Virus record (IMG/VR): IMGVR_UViG_3300045921_000076
Location: 1-51,705 of that record
Strand: one strand, 5' to 3'
Length of the DNA stretch: 51,705 nucleotides
From: a virus
Each line of letters starts with the position of its first letter. The stretch's first letter is position 1. Of this stretch, positions 42,303 through 49,125 are shown one piece after another. The position numbers and the translations under genes were made by a program. Below the pieces are notes generated by a model. That model searched no databases. It was not told the DNA's origin and worked only from the letters and a program-made list of their open reading frames with translations.

Positions 42303-43578
42303 AGCTTTCCTCCTTTGTAAGATCTCTGTAACTAACTAGCAGTTTACCTAGGTCTCCTAAGAATCGTAGCGCCTTGTTGTCGAGTGATGGTTCTCCCGAT
42401 TCTGTAGTTTTAAGTGCTGTAAATTTAAGTACATCATAAAACAGGTGTTTAAGATCCGGTATTGAGTTTAAGTTAAACCAATGCTCTGCTGGTAAGCTGC
42501 TTAATGCCTGACGCCGCTCATCCCAAGCAATCCACGCAGCGTTGTAACGTTGTCCACTGTTTTGAAGATCTTGAAGCTTAAGATGCCACGCTACCCACCG
42601 TTTACTCAGACTGCCATCTTTTGTTCGGTTGGGCGGTTGCTTGGACATGTGGTTGTGTATCAGGTCTATCTTTTTAGGCTGCTTGGCTAGTAATTCAGCA
42701 TAGGCTTTTTCTTTACGCTCTGCGATAATCTCCTGTACATAAGGCGATTGATAAAACGTATTAACGTACTTGTTGATTTCTGTTAAAAGCTTTTCGCGGT
42801 ATGCTTCCACTCCTGCACGATCGATAGTGATCCCACGTAGCTTCTGTTCGCGGAGCAAAGCGATTTCGTTAAACCACAAAGACGCGTGATCTAAAAGACT
42901 TCCTTCGCCGGTAATAGAATCATATGCTTTAATTAAATCATGATACAACTCATAACAAGCCTCCGCGTCGTTTGCACAGTAAAGCATAAAGCTTTCTGGT
43001 TCGAGGTCAGCAAGTTGAGACATAGCGCTTTTTGGCAGCTTGTGTTTACTTAATAACTGTGTCAGGTTATCTTTGTTGTTCACTGCGGTGTTTAAGACAT
43101 TTTCATTAGCATGATCTAGAGACCATGACTGACCATCCCAACCTTCGGTGCTACATAACTTATACATAACATAGGTACATGCGGCGTAAGATAACTTAAC
43201 GAACGCATACTTTTGTGCATAGTAATCTAACCATGTAGAGTCAAACAATAAATTGTGCGCAATTAAGGGTATGCCGCGAAGTTGAGTAAACAGCGTTTTA
43301 AAGTCGTCAATAGTAAACGCCCGCGTATCTAACGCGACGACAGCGTAAGGGCTGGCAAGTCCTATCGTAAGTATGCGACTATCTGGCGCAAAAGGAGATA
43401 GTCCAGTAGTTTCTAGGTCGATTGCACAAATCTGCTGCGGTGTTAGCCCAAGTATAGCGCGAAGGTCATTGAGCTGTGTCGGGGGGAGTATCTGCACCGG
43501 ACGAAACTTTAGCGGCGTCGAGCGTTTGGATAGCAGCACGTAAGGCGTTTGCGTTAAGGTTGCTGGTTCCTGCATCAT
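42199..43578 (-). CDS. DNA polymerase family A, N-terminal (3'-5' exonuclease and thumb) piece
   Basis: The 459-aa product has exonuclease motif I (IDLETTGL near residue 55), II (AHNLLFDSTWLD near 112) and III (YCANDAEACYEL near 200), a DEDDy proofreading set, then the thumb helices, and ends GTITGRIAGGGD, the T-x-TGR motif that normally precedes motif A. No 5' nuclease domain. The remaining polymerase domain is in a separate gene at 40745-41602. Its start overlaps the upstream gene by 113 bases, with GGGAG before the ATG. Confidence 0.9.
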   Translation of the reverse strand: MMQEPATLTQTPYVLLSKRSTPLKFRPVQILPPTQLNDLRAILGLTPQQICAIDLETTGLSPFAPDSRILTIGLASPYAVVALDTRAFTIDDFKTLFTQLRGIPLIAHNLLFDSTWLDYYAQKYAFVKLSYAACTYVMYKLCSTEGWDGQSWSLDHANENVLNTAVNNKDNLTQLLSKHKLPKSAMSQLADLEPESFMLYCANDAEACYELYHDLIKAYDSITGEGSLLDHASLWFNEIALLREQKLRGITIDRAGVEAYREKLLTEINKYVNTFYQSPYVQEIIAERKEKAYAELLAKQPKKIDLIHNHMSKQPPNRTKDGSLSKRWVAWHLKLQDLQNSGQRYNAAWIAWDERRQALSSLPAEHWFNLNSIPDLKHLFYDVLKFTALKTTESGEPSLDNKALRFLGDLGKLLVSYRDLTKEESYVRSCLENLSTEDILRPGFKVFGTITGRIAGGGD

Positions 43579-44128
43579 AAAACTCCCGTAAAATTAGAGA
43601 AGCTTTTGGTATTGCATGCAGCTGTGAGTCCTCTATTAAAGACTGTAAGTCCTGAAACTCAACTGCTTGGTTATCGTAGAGGCGAACGTAACCTGTGGCG
43701 GTCTGTTCGACTATATACCCCGCGCCTTGCTTAATTACGATACCTACTGTAAAGCCCCGAAGCACTTGGAGCATTTGTTCTAGTCCGTAACGATCAATAG
43801 CATCTAGATAAACAGCATGCGCGTTGCTAGGCAACAGCGCACGCATAAACAGTCGGAACGGGAGAGACCAACCTTTAGGATCATTTTTCGGACGAACATA
43901 AATTTTGTGACGTTGGTGTAAATCCGCGCCAAGAGACAGCGTGAGTTCAATGTAACCTCGAGTCACCAGCCATAGTGTGTCCACAGCCGAAATCGTAACC
44001 GTGTGAGAGCCAGCAGGAAGTTTACCAACGCCACGAATTGGAGTTGCTAACACCGTTGACGTAAAACCAGATTTAAACGCTGTCAACCTACGCGCAAGCA
44101 TTTGTTGTCTAAGTCTTTCGTACGCCAT
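43466..44128 (-). CDS. Hypothetical protein upstream of polymerase, 220 aa
   Basis: An alpha/beta protein without recognised motifs. Its N-terminal half is beta-rich (PAGSHTVTISAVDTLWLVTR), the C-terminal half mixed, and it ends in an acidic, Pro-rich tail (SGADTPPDTAQ). A single-strand DNA-binding or polymerase accessory role would fit the position but is not shown. The last 113 bases also encode the start of the polymerase in another frame. Confidence 0.6.
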   Translation of the reverse strand: MAYERLRQQMLARRLTAFKSGFTSTVLATPIRGVGKLPAGSHTVTISAVDTLWLVTRGYIELTLSLGADLHQRHKIYVRPKNDPKGWSLPFRLFMRALLPSNAHAVYLDAIDRYGLEQMLQVLRGFTVGIVIKQGAGYIVEQTATGYVRLYDNQAVEFQDLQSLIEDSQLHAIPKASLILREFYDAGTSNLNANALRAAIQTLDAAKVSSGADTPPDTAQ

Positions 44129-44149
44129 GGTGTTAACTTACCTTTCTTG

Positions 44150-44473
44150 TTAGAACGTGCGTGCAGCTACAGGTGGTTTGTTGCCGCCGCCGTTGAACCC
44201 ACCGCGGTTTGCGACCTTTTTTATACCTGTTGATGACGTTCCCTCTGCTGACTTGGGTTGGTATTTAGGTCGAATGTTAATGTTGTAGTCCGGAGAGGAC
44301 TCGCTAGTCTTTTCTCTGACTGGCGACATAAGCAGTTCAAACTCTTCTAGGTTACCAAACGTCGCAAGAGCTTCCTGTAAGTCAGAAACTTTAATGGTTC
44401 CTACCACGAATCCACCGAACTTGCCTTCACGATTCCAAGCACCTGTTAATCTGATTGATGACTTCTTTTGCAT
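44150..44473 (-). CDS. Hypothetical protein, possible DNA-binding, 107 aa
   Basis: The start MQKKSSIRLTG is supported by AAGGAG seven bases upstream. The N-terminal 65 residues look like a small beta-rich domain (GAWNREGKFGGFVVGTIKVS), followed by a Gly/Asn/Lys-rich tail (ANRGGFNGGGNKPP). A flexible basic tail fits nucleic-acid binding. It lies between the nuclease and the polymerase-adjacent gene. Confidence 0.5.
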   Translation of the reverse strand: MQKKSSIRLTGAWNREGKFGGFVVGTIKVSDLQEALATFGNLEEFELLMSPVREKTSESSPDYNINIRPKYQPKSAEGTSSTGIKKVANRGGFNGGGNKPPVAARTF

Positions 44474-44509
44474 AACACACTCCTTAGAATAAGACAAACC
44501 AGCACCATG

Positions 44510-45481
44510 CTAGTCGGTCGTTGAGAACGCTTCTTTAACAAGGTCTAACCAGTAATTATAGTCACCGGTTGCATCATAGTTATCACATGCTGATGCTAGA
44601 GGACAGTAATCACACGGATTATAAGAAGACCTAGCTCCCAGCATGTTCTTTTGAGCGGGTCGCGGACCAAGCTTTTTAGTCGCGGGAATCTTACTTACTA
44701 GATCGTAGTAACGCTCAATCCCTTCTACAGTTATTATTGTTGCTTGTGGACATGGCATTCCGCAAGTAAAATATGATAACGTGCCGTTTTCAAACGACAG
44801 ATCGTATTCTCGTACGAATGGTTTAATGTCCCAAGCTTCAGGTCCGCTTTTACCTTGCATCATCTTGACGTCATAGCGATCAGCTAGCGAGCGTTTTAGA
44901 TTATACGGAACAAGCCAGTTAACGCGCGAAGAATACACTAGCTTAAACGGTATGTCAAGACGCCACATGTAATGAGCAGCTTGTATCAAGTGATCCGTTT
45001 TTGGCTCGAGCTTGTAGTGTACAGCATTAGCTGTCCACACAGACGATACAAGTTTAAGTTCAATGCCTACTTGTGGTACTTTGTCATCAGTACACAGGAC
45101 AATGTCCGGACGTCCAGTAACTGTTGTGCCGTTTGGAGTAGTCCACACCACGGGAATCTCTTGTTCCCTAAGAATTACGCCCTTCCACGCTTTGCTTAGC
45201 GTCTGCATCCATTGGTCTTCGTTGTCTAAACCAGCTCCAAACATAAGATACGTTTCAGCCGAATGCTGCTCTTGTATTCCAGACGAACGCAAATGCGCTA
45301 GTCTATGACACTTTCCTATAACTGTGGCGAGATCTGCGGACACGTGCCCTACTGAACCTCCACGCAAGGTTCCGACTTTGTCTTGTTCAGATACCTGTGC
45401 TTCGTCTACTACAGCTTCGTGTCCCGAACGCCACAACTGCAGTATTGATATGTGGGACGCTGCATTTATAGTAACGGTCAT
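44510..45481 (-). CDS. Cas4/RecB-like PD-(D/E)XK exonuclease
   Basis: The 323-aa protein has Asp127 in TGRPDIVL and Glu142-Leu-Lys144 in GIELKLV, the PD-(D/E)XK core. Four cysteines (Cys58, 290, 293 and 299, the last three in NPCDYCPLASACDNY) have the layout of Cas4/AddB-type Fe-S nucleases. It would act as a DNA exonuclease in recombination or replication; no CRISPR is present. It overlaps the upstream gene by four bases. Confidence 0.8.
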   Translation of the reverse strand: MTVTINAASHISILQLWRSGHEAVVDEAQVSEQDKVGTLRGGSVGHVSADLATVIGKCHRLAHLRSSGIQEQHSAETYLMFGAGLDNEDQWMQTLSKAWKGVILREQEIPVVWTTPNGTTVTGRPDIVLCTDDKVPQVGIELKLVSSVWTANAVHYKLEPKTDHLIQAAHYMWRLDIPFKLVYSSRVNWLVPYNLKRSLADRYDVKMMQGKSGPEAWDIKPFVREYDLSFENGTLSYFTCGMPCPQATIITVEGIERYYDLVSKIPATKKLGPRPAQKNMLGARSSYNPCDYCPLASACDNYDATGDYNYWLDLVKEAFSTTD

Positions 45482-45849
45482 CGTTTGTACCTATCATCAG
45501 TGCCTGTAGCGGTGGTTTTATATTCTAACAAAAAGAGTAAGCAACAAGCTGCATGGGCTAGATGATCGTGACCTGATTCCGAATCAAGATCCACACCATC
45601 TAAGGATGCATAAATGTGTCGCAGAGCGGCTCCGTAAAGCCGCGACCAAGCCATGCCTTTGCGCCAGTTGTGTGCATCGTACTTCTTGCGTCCAAACTCC
45701 AACACCTCTGCAATTTGGAGCAGTGGTTTCGTAGGTATTAGTTCTAGAGGGGGTTTCCCCCCGTCGTACTTAGTACCTTCTTCTAGCGTGGGATGAGGCT
45801 GATCTTCCATCTCACGTTCATGTATCTGCTTTTGTTTGAAGTATCCCAT
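45478..45849 (-). CDS. dATP/dGTP diphosphohydrolase-like protein (DUF5664/MazG-related)
   Basis: The 123-aa protein has GTKYDGGKPPLELIP, then EVLEFGRKKYDAHNWRKGMA and a later GHDHLAHAACCLLFLLEY, the pattern of the dATP/dGTP diphosphohydrolase N-terminal/DUF5664 family. Members hydrolyse purine dNTPs to dNMPs, altering nucleotide pools. No PurZ or DatZ partner occurs in the window. It overlaps both flanking genes. Confidence 0.75.
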   Translation of the reverse strand: MGYFKQKQIHEREMEDQPHPTLEEGTKYDGGKPPLELIPTKPLLQIAEVLEFGRKKYDAHNWRKGMAWSRLYGAALRHIYASLDGVDLDSESGHDHLAHAACCLLFLLEYKTTATGTDDRYKR

Positions 45850-46036
45850 TGTCGCTCTCCTGCTGTTTAGCTAGTTCCTGTAATAGTTTAAACGTGGTGT
45901 CAAGGCATAGATTAAAAATCACTGACGCGTCTTTAGGGTTCACGCCGTACACTTTACACAAATGTTCATACGCGGGGTAGAGATTTGTTGCGATAGTTAT
46001 TGTGTGACGGCGTTGTTGTCTACTAGTGTTTGGCAT
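45818..46036 (-). CDS. Hypothetical protein, 72 aa, possible DNA-binding
   Basis: The start MPNTSRQQRRHTI is chosen for GGAGGT about eight bases upstream. A basic N-terminus leads into ITIATNLYPAYEHLCKVYGV, a strand-helix-helix layout that could be ribbon-helix-helix-like. Its start overlaps the ClpP-like gene by 14 bases. Function unknown; a small regulator is one option. Confidence 0.55.
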   Translation of the reverse strand: MPNTSRQQRRHTITIATNLYPAYEHLCKVYGVNPKDASVIFNLCLDTTFKLLQELAKQQESDNGILQTKADT

Positions 46037-46691
46037 ATGGTATAACCTCCAAGTAATGTGGTGCAAGAGCTTTTAGTTGAGGAGCTGTCAGCGTGAGTTC
46101 AGTAAGCCACATTTCACTAAAAAACTCCGGCGAGAGCTTTAGCTGCGCTTGTATCATAGTATTGCCCCAGTATTGCAAGGCTTCTAAAGAACTGACTAGC
46201 GCACGTAGTGATACTAAGTTATATGGACCATCCAAATATACTCCAACCGAGTGCCACATGAGGTTTGATAGCTCATGCGCGTAACGCTTATCACAATGAT
46301 TAAAAATCAGAAACGCCGCGCTTGCTGCTTGCCTTGTTACGGTACATACTAACTTTATGTTGTTTACACGCGCTTGATCCATGGCTGTCATGATTTCCAT
46401 CATTGTACTAACACTTCCCCCAGGGCTATTAATTTCGAAGTGTATTTCTGTTACGCCGTCTGCAATCCTATCGCGAATCTCAGACGGGACACCAAAGTGA
46501 TTTAACTGACTTATAGGACCTTCAATCTTGATCAGTGCCGCAGTGGGTGTTCCAGAGTTCCAAAACAGATTGTCTAACGGAGGCGTAAGAGCGTTTGGCT
46601 TTGTGGTTAGGACCAAGAGCGCTAGCGCGGCTAGTGTTGTAACTAAGAGTAATAACACTGCTCCTAACCGCTTTTGTACTGAAGTCAACAT
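46023..46691 (-). CDS. Membrane-anchored ClpP/SppA-like serine protease
   Basis: The 222-aa protein begins with a membrane anchor (residues 9-29, LGAVLLLLVTTLAALALLVL). It then has a ClpP-type crotonase fold: FEINSPGGSVST (oxyanion loop), Ser124 in RQAASAAFL and His147 in LMWHSVG. Phage ClpP-like enzymes usually mature capsids, but this one is in the early arm, far from the capsid genes. It may cut membrane or periplasmic proteins of the host. Confidence 0.8.
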   Translation of the reverse strand: MLTSVQKRLGAVLLLLVTTLAALALLVLTTKPNALTPPLDNLFWNSGTPTAALIKIEGPISQLNHFGVPSEIRDRIADGVTEIHFEINSPGGSVSTMMEIMTAMDQARVNNIKLVCTVTRQAASAAFLIFNHCDKRYAHELSNLMWHSVGVYLDGPYNLVSLRALVSSLEALQYWGNTMIQAQLKLSPEFFSEMWLTELTLTAPQLKALAPHYLEVIPYAKH

Positions 46692-46710
46692 AGATTACAT
46701 TTCCTTTCAT
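46522..46710 (-). CDS. Possible overlapping small gene, 62 aa
   Basis: The frame starts with an ATG overlapping the preceding stop (ATGA) and has AAGGAAC upstream; it then runs over the first part of the ClpP-like gene in another frame. The start MKGNVIYVDFSTKAV resembles the opening of small phage proteins. Given the nearly complete overlap with a well-supported gene it may be spurious. Confidence 0.25.
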   Translation of the reverse strand: MKGNVIYVDFSTKAVRSSVITLSYNTSRASALGPNHKAKRSYASVRQSVLELWNTHCGTDQD

Positions 46711-47063
46711 TGTTGAGGTTCCTTTACCAAAGTTAATTGTGGCTTACTTTTAACATAGTCGTCAACAAAAATTAAATCACTGCGCAAAATACCGCACACT
46801 ACCACGTCTCCAAGCTTACGTAACATCAGTATTAGACTTGCTACTATGAACGGCGACGCCTGATACTCATTCACGTATACGCGCATTTCTGACGAATGAA
46901 GAAACACGTCTAGTTGTGGGCGGTTGCGAAACAATACACTGATTGGTTCATCGAAAGATGTTGCAGTCGATGGTATTACGAACGAAATGTCAGAGCTTTG
47001 ATCCATGAGTTTACGCAACTTATTCAATCTTAATGTGTAACGCATTTTATTAAGCCAGTTCAT
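46707..47063 (-). CDS. Hypothetical protein, 118 aa
   Basis: After a basic start (MNWLNKMRYTLRLNKLRKLM) the protein alternates strands and helices (FLHSSEMRVYVNEYQASPFI), with one hydrophobic helix (VASLILMLRKLGDVVVCGIL). No recognised family. It precedes the ClpP-like protease gene with overlap or a short gap and may be cotranscribed with it. Confidence 0.55.
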   Translation of the reverse strand: MNWLNKMRYTLRLNKLRKLMDQSSDISFVIPSTATSFDEPISVLFRNRPQLDVFLHSSEMRVYVNEYQASPFIVASLILMLRKLGDVVVCGILRSDLIFVDDYVKSKPQLTLVKEPQQ

Positions 47064-47127
47064 AAATCTCCTTTAAAGCTTGTAAACGAATTGTAATTTT
47101 GCCCTACGCATGCTTGCGTTAGAGTCA

Positions 47128-47349
47128 CTACGTAAACTCCTGATAGTGAATGACGTTACGTATAGTTAGATCTGGTAGCGGACCTGTATGTACCAGCCGC
47201 GTCACACTTATGAAGCCCATATTACCTACAAGTCTGTCGCGCACGAGTTTAGTAAACGCCTCCTCCGCTGTTTTGACGTCGGAACTCACTAAATAGTTGT
47301 TCCAAGTACGTGGGGCATCAGTGGTGCTTTTAGTTTGTACAACGTACAT
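47128..47349 (-). CDS. Hypothetical protein, 73 aa
   Basis: A small alpha/beta protein (MYVVQTKSTTDAPRTWNNYL onward) with a central helix TAEEAFTKLVRDRLV and a beta C-terminus. AGGAGG lies before the ATG. Family unknown. A 64-base gap separates it from the next gene downstream; nothing was recognised there. Confidence 0.6.
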   Translation of the reverse strand: MYVVQTKSTTDAPRTWNNYLVSSDVKTAEEAFTKLVRDRLVGNMGFISVTRLVHTGPLPDLTIRNVIHYQEFT

Positions 47350-47386
47350 ATTGTTTGCCCTCCTATGGACTATATCGGTTTAAAGT

Positions 47387-47707
47387 CTATATTGCTTTAA
47401 CCGTTAAAGCCTTAGCGCCTAAGTCACTGTTTAGACGTCCTCCTCTGCCTCCACTTTGGGCATAATCTAGCGCATCTAAACAGGCTGTTATATGTTCAAT
47501 CACAACACAGTTCCTGGCGGCAAGCGTTGCTTTAAGTTCGGGGTAGTCTTCTGCAACATGTAAAGTAAACGATAGTGGTTCAATTAAAACCGGTGTTACC
47601 CAGTATTTACCAACACATGACTTATCTGTAACGGTGATATATACGCCTTTAATCCCGCCTTCTTCTGTGTAAACGACAGAATCTAGTATTACTTCTGGTT
47701 CTTGCAT
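47387..47707 (-). CDS. Hypothetical protein, 106 aa
   Basis: The protein begins MQEPEVILDSVVYTEEGGIK and contains strands and a helix with ITACLDALDYAQSGGRGGRL. GAGGAGA lies about eight bases before the ATG. It is the first leftward gene after the 168-base intergenic element. No family recognised; position suggests control by that element. Confidence 0.6.
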   Translation of the reverse strand: MQEPEVILDSVVYTEEGGIKGVYITVTDKSCVGKYWVTPVLIEPLSFTLHVAEDYPELKATLAARNCVVIEHITACLDALDYAQSGGRGGRLNSDLGAKALTVKAI

Positions 47708-47722
47708 CTTACGAATCTCCTC

Positions 47723-47750
47723 TTGACAGGTTTTAGATCAAAGTTATAAT
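47723..47750 (+). promoter_or_regulatory. Consensus sigma70 promoter pointing against the leftward arm
   Basis: TTGACA at 47723-47728, a 16-base spacer and TATAAT at 47745-47750, both perfect. It shares TTTTAG in the spacer and GTAA..AGG downstream of the -10 with the promoter at 1928-1955. It points rightward, while all genes around it run leftward, so it would make a short or antisense RNA into the gene at 47876-48397. Confidence 0.7.
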
Positions 47751-47774
47751 GGTAAACAGGATACCGACTGTTAC

Positions 47775-47786
47775 ACTGTGGCGGGG
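47775..47786 (-). promoter_or_regulatory. 12-bp shared motif, second copy
   Basis: The 12-mer ACTGTGGCGGGG (CCCCGCCACAGT on the minus strand) is identical to 1189-1200. Here it is followed on the plus strand by TATAATC, there by ACTAAAATC. It lies in a 168-base gene-free stretch (47708-47875) that otherwise holds only the promoter above, an AAAGGAGG without a usable start codon, and small inverted repeats. Confidence 0.45.
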
Positions 47787-47875
47787 TATAATCAAGTGTA
47801 TCACGCATACTGGCTCGCGCGAGAAGCTAAAGGAGGTATAAGATCGCCTCAAGCTGCCACATGTATACGCTATAA

Positions 47876-48397
47876 CTAGTGAATACATGCTTCCCCCGCG
47901 AGAGACAGCGATGATTGATTGTATACGCCCGAACTTATACGCTGATAGTATGCAAGGCGATGCTTGCTAAAACACTCAGGCGTTATTACATGTGCGTTCA
48001 TGATACTAGTAGGGCATCCGTCGTCATACTTGTGGTTGTCATGCGTAAAGTATCGTAGCTCACAGTGAACCAGTTCATGTAACACCAACGCTTCTTGTTG
48101 TAACGCGTTAAACCTTTGCCAGGCAGATTCCTTCAACTCTATTCGTTGTCCTTTGTTGTGCAAGGAGTAGCATACCCCTACCGTGTAGAGCACGTCCATG
48201 TCTGTGAACTCTTTTACAATTACAATGGGTACTGTTAAAGAACGTCCTGTCATGTTTGCAAACTGCTGCTGGTATCCTTGTACTTCCTCTGTTACGTAAC
48301 CGTCAACCCAGTTAAGCTTTCCTGACGCTTTTCGATCGACACTGCCACAGTAAGTTAGAAACACTAAAAGACTAATCACGTACATGCGCCCTACCAT
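47876..48397 (-). CDS. Lipoprotein-like zinc metalloprotease candidate (HELVH)
   Basis: The start at 48397 has a GGAGG site six bases upstream; the frame extends further but without a site. Residues 1-17 (MVGRMYVISLLVFLTYC) look like a signal peptide ending in a lipobox-like Cys17, although Tyr at -1 is not canonical. HELVH lies at 107-111, followed by cysteines and histidines (FTHDNHKYDDGCP). It would be exported and could cleave envelope proteins. It follows a TM micropeptide and a collagen-like lipoprotein. Confidence 0.65.
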   Translation of the reverse strand: MVGRMYVISLLVFLTYCGSVDRKASGKLNWVDGYVTEEVQGYQQQFANMTGRSLTVPIVIVKEFTDMDVLYTVGVCYSLHNKGQRIELKESAWQRFNALQQEALVLHELVHCELRYFTHDNHKYDDGCPTSIMNAHVITPECFSKHRLAYYQRISSGVYNQSSLSLAGEACIH

Positions 48398-48399
48398 AG

Positions 48400-48480
48400 T
48401 TACCTCCGTACTTGCACAAAGTAGCCTATACACCAACAAACTACAACCATCACTGCCCACGTAATATATATCGCCGTCAT
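48400..48480 (-). CDS. Transmembrane micropeptide, 26 aa
   Basis: The peptide starts MTAIYITWAVMVVVCWCIGY and ends FVQVRR: one membrane helix then two arginines. AGGAG lies six bases before its ATG, and its last codons (CGGAGG) contain the ribosome binding site of the metalloprotease gene. It sits exactly between two secreted-protein genes. It may regulate the lipoproteins or act in the inner membrane; function unknown. Confidence 0.6.
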   Translation of the reverse strand: MTAIYITWAVMVVVCWCIGYFVQVRR

Positions 48481-48483
48481 TAC

Positions 48484-49125
48484 TTACTCCTGCTTAAGTA
48501 GCGTGAAGCTGATAATCGGCTTAATGCCGGCAAGCTTTGGTTCGCGGGGGATAATCTGCAACATAGTTACCTCCGCGTTGATAAGTGGATCAGTTACCAC
48601 AGTCACCAGGTCCTTATCGCTGTTAGTATCACATCCTGTAGGTGCGTTTTCGAGCTTTAAATAGCTATACTCAAAGTCTTTAGTACCAGATTTGCGCTGA
48701 TAGCAGTACACGCGAGAACCCATGATAATATCAACCCACCCACCACCGGTTAGGCTGCCTGTTATTTCCGGTACCGTAAACTTTCGGGGGAACATCACGG
48801 TAGCGCTGCCGTTGATCGTAACCTTGTTATAGTTTTCCCACGGTGTCAGGGATCTATCTACTTCTATTTGAGCAGACATAAGCTTAACTGAACTACCGTT
48901 AGCGCCGGCTACGCCTTGTGGTCCTTGTGCACCATCGTTACCTTGTGCGCCAGCTGGTCCTTGTTCGCCGTCGTTACCACGTGTACCGGCTGGTCCTTGC
49001 TCGCCAGGCACACCTTGTGGTCCTTGCGGTCCTGGACGTCTTCTGGTGACTTGCTCATCGCTGCCACATGCTATGGTTAGAACAAACGCGCTTACGTATG
49101 CACTTAGTTTTGTTGTGACTGTCAT
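48484..49125 (-). CDS. Collagen-like lipoprotein
   Basis: The 213-aa product begins with a probable lipoprotein signal (MTVTTKLSAYVSAFVLTIAC) with Cys20, then about 15 Gly-X-Y triplets (residues about 32-76, for example GPQGPQGVPGEQGPAGTRG), then a C-terminal beta domain of about 130 residues with cysteines. Collagen-like phage proteins are usually tail fibres, so an exported collagen lipoprotein in the early arm is unusual. It is expected on the host surface as a trimer and could change phage adsorption or host contacts. Confidence 0.75.
   Translation of the reverse strand: MTVTTKLSAYVSAFVLTIACGSDEQVTRRRPGPQGPQGVPGEQGPAGTRGNDGEQGPAGAQGNDGAQGPQGVAGANGSSVKLMSAQIEVDRSLTPWENYNKVTINGSATVMFPRKFTVPEITGSLTGGGWVDIIMGSRVYCYQRKSGTKDFEYSYLKLENAPTGCDTNSDKDLVTVVTDPLINAEVTMLQIIPREPKLAGIKPIISFTLLKQE

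Noticed and set aside
45478-45849. Z-genome (2-aminoadenine) phage
   Set aside because: Only the diphosphohydrolase-like gene is present; PurZ and DatZ are absent and the polymerase alone is not diagnostic.
47700-47845. 39-codon minus-strand frame (MRDTLDYTPPQC...) across the promoter element
   Set aside because: It lacks a ribosome binding site, overlaps the next gene's start and covers the regulatory motifs; probably chance.
47750-47880. tRNA gene in the 47.7-47.9 kb gap
   Set aside because: No cloverleaf with a TTCRA T-loop or a matching acceptor stem could be formed on either strand.
47876-48460. Longer start for the metalloprotease (MGSDGCSLLVYRLL...)
   Set aside because: It overlaps the 26-aa micropeptide and lacks a ribosome binding site; GGAGG precedes the ATG at 48397.
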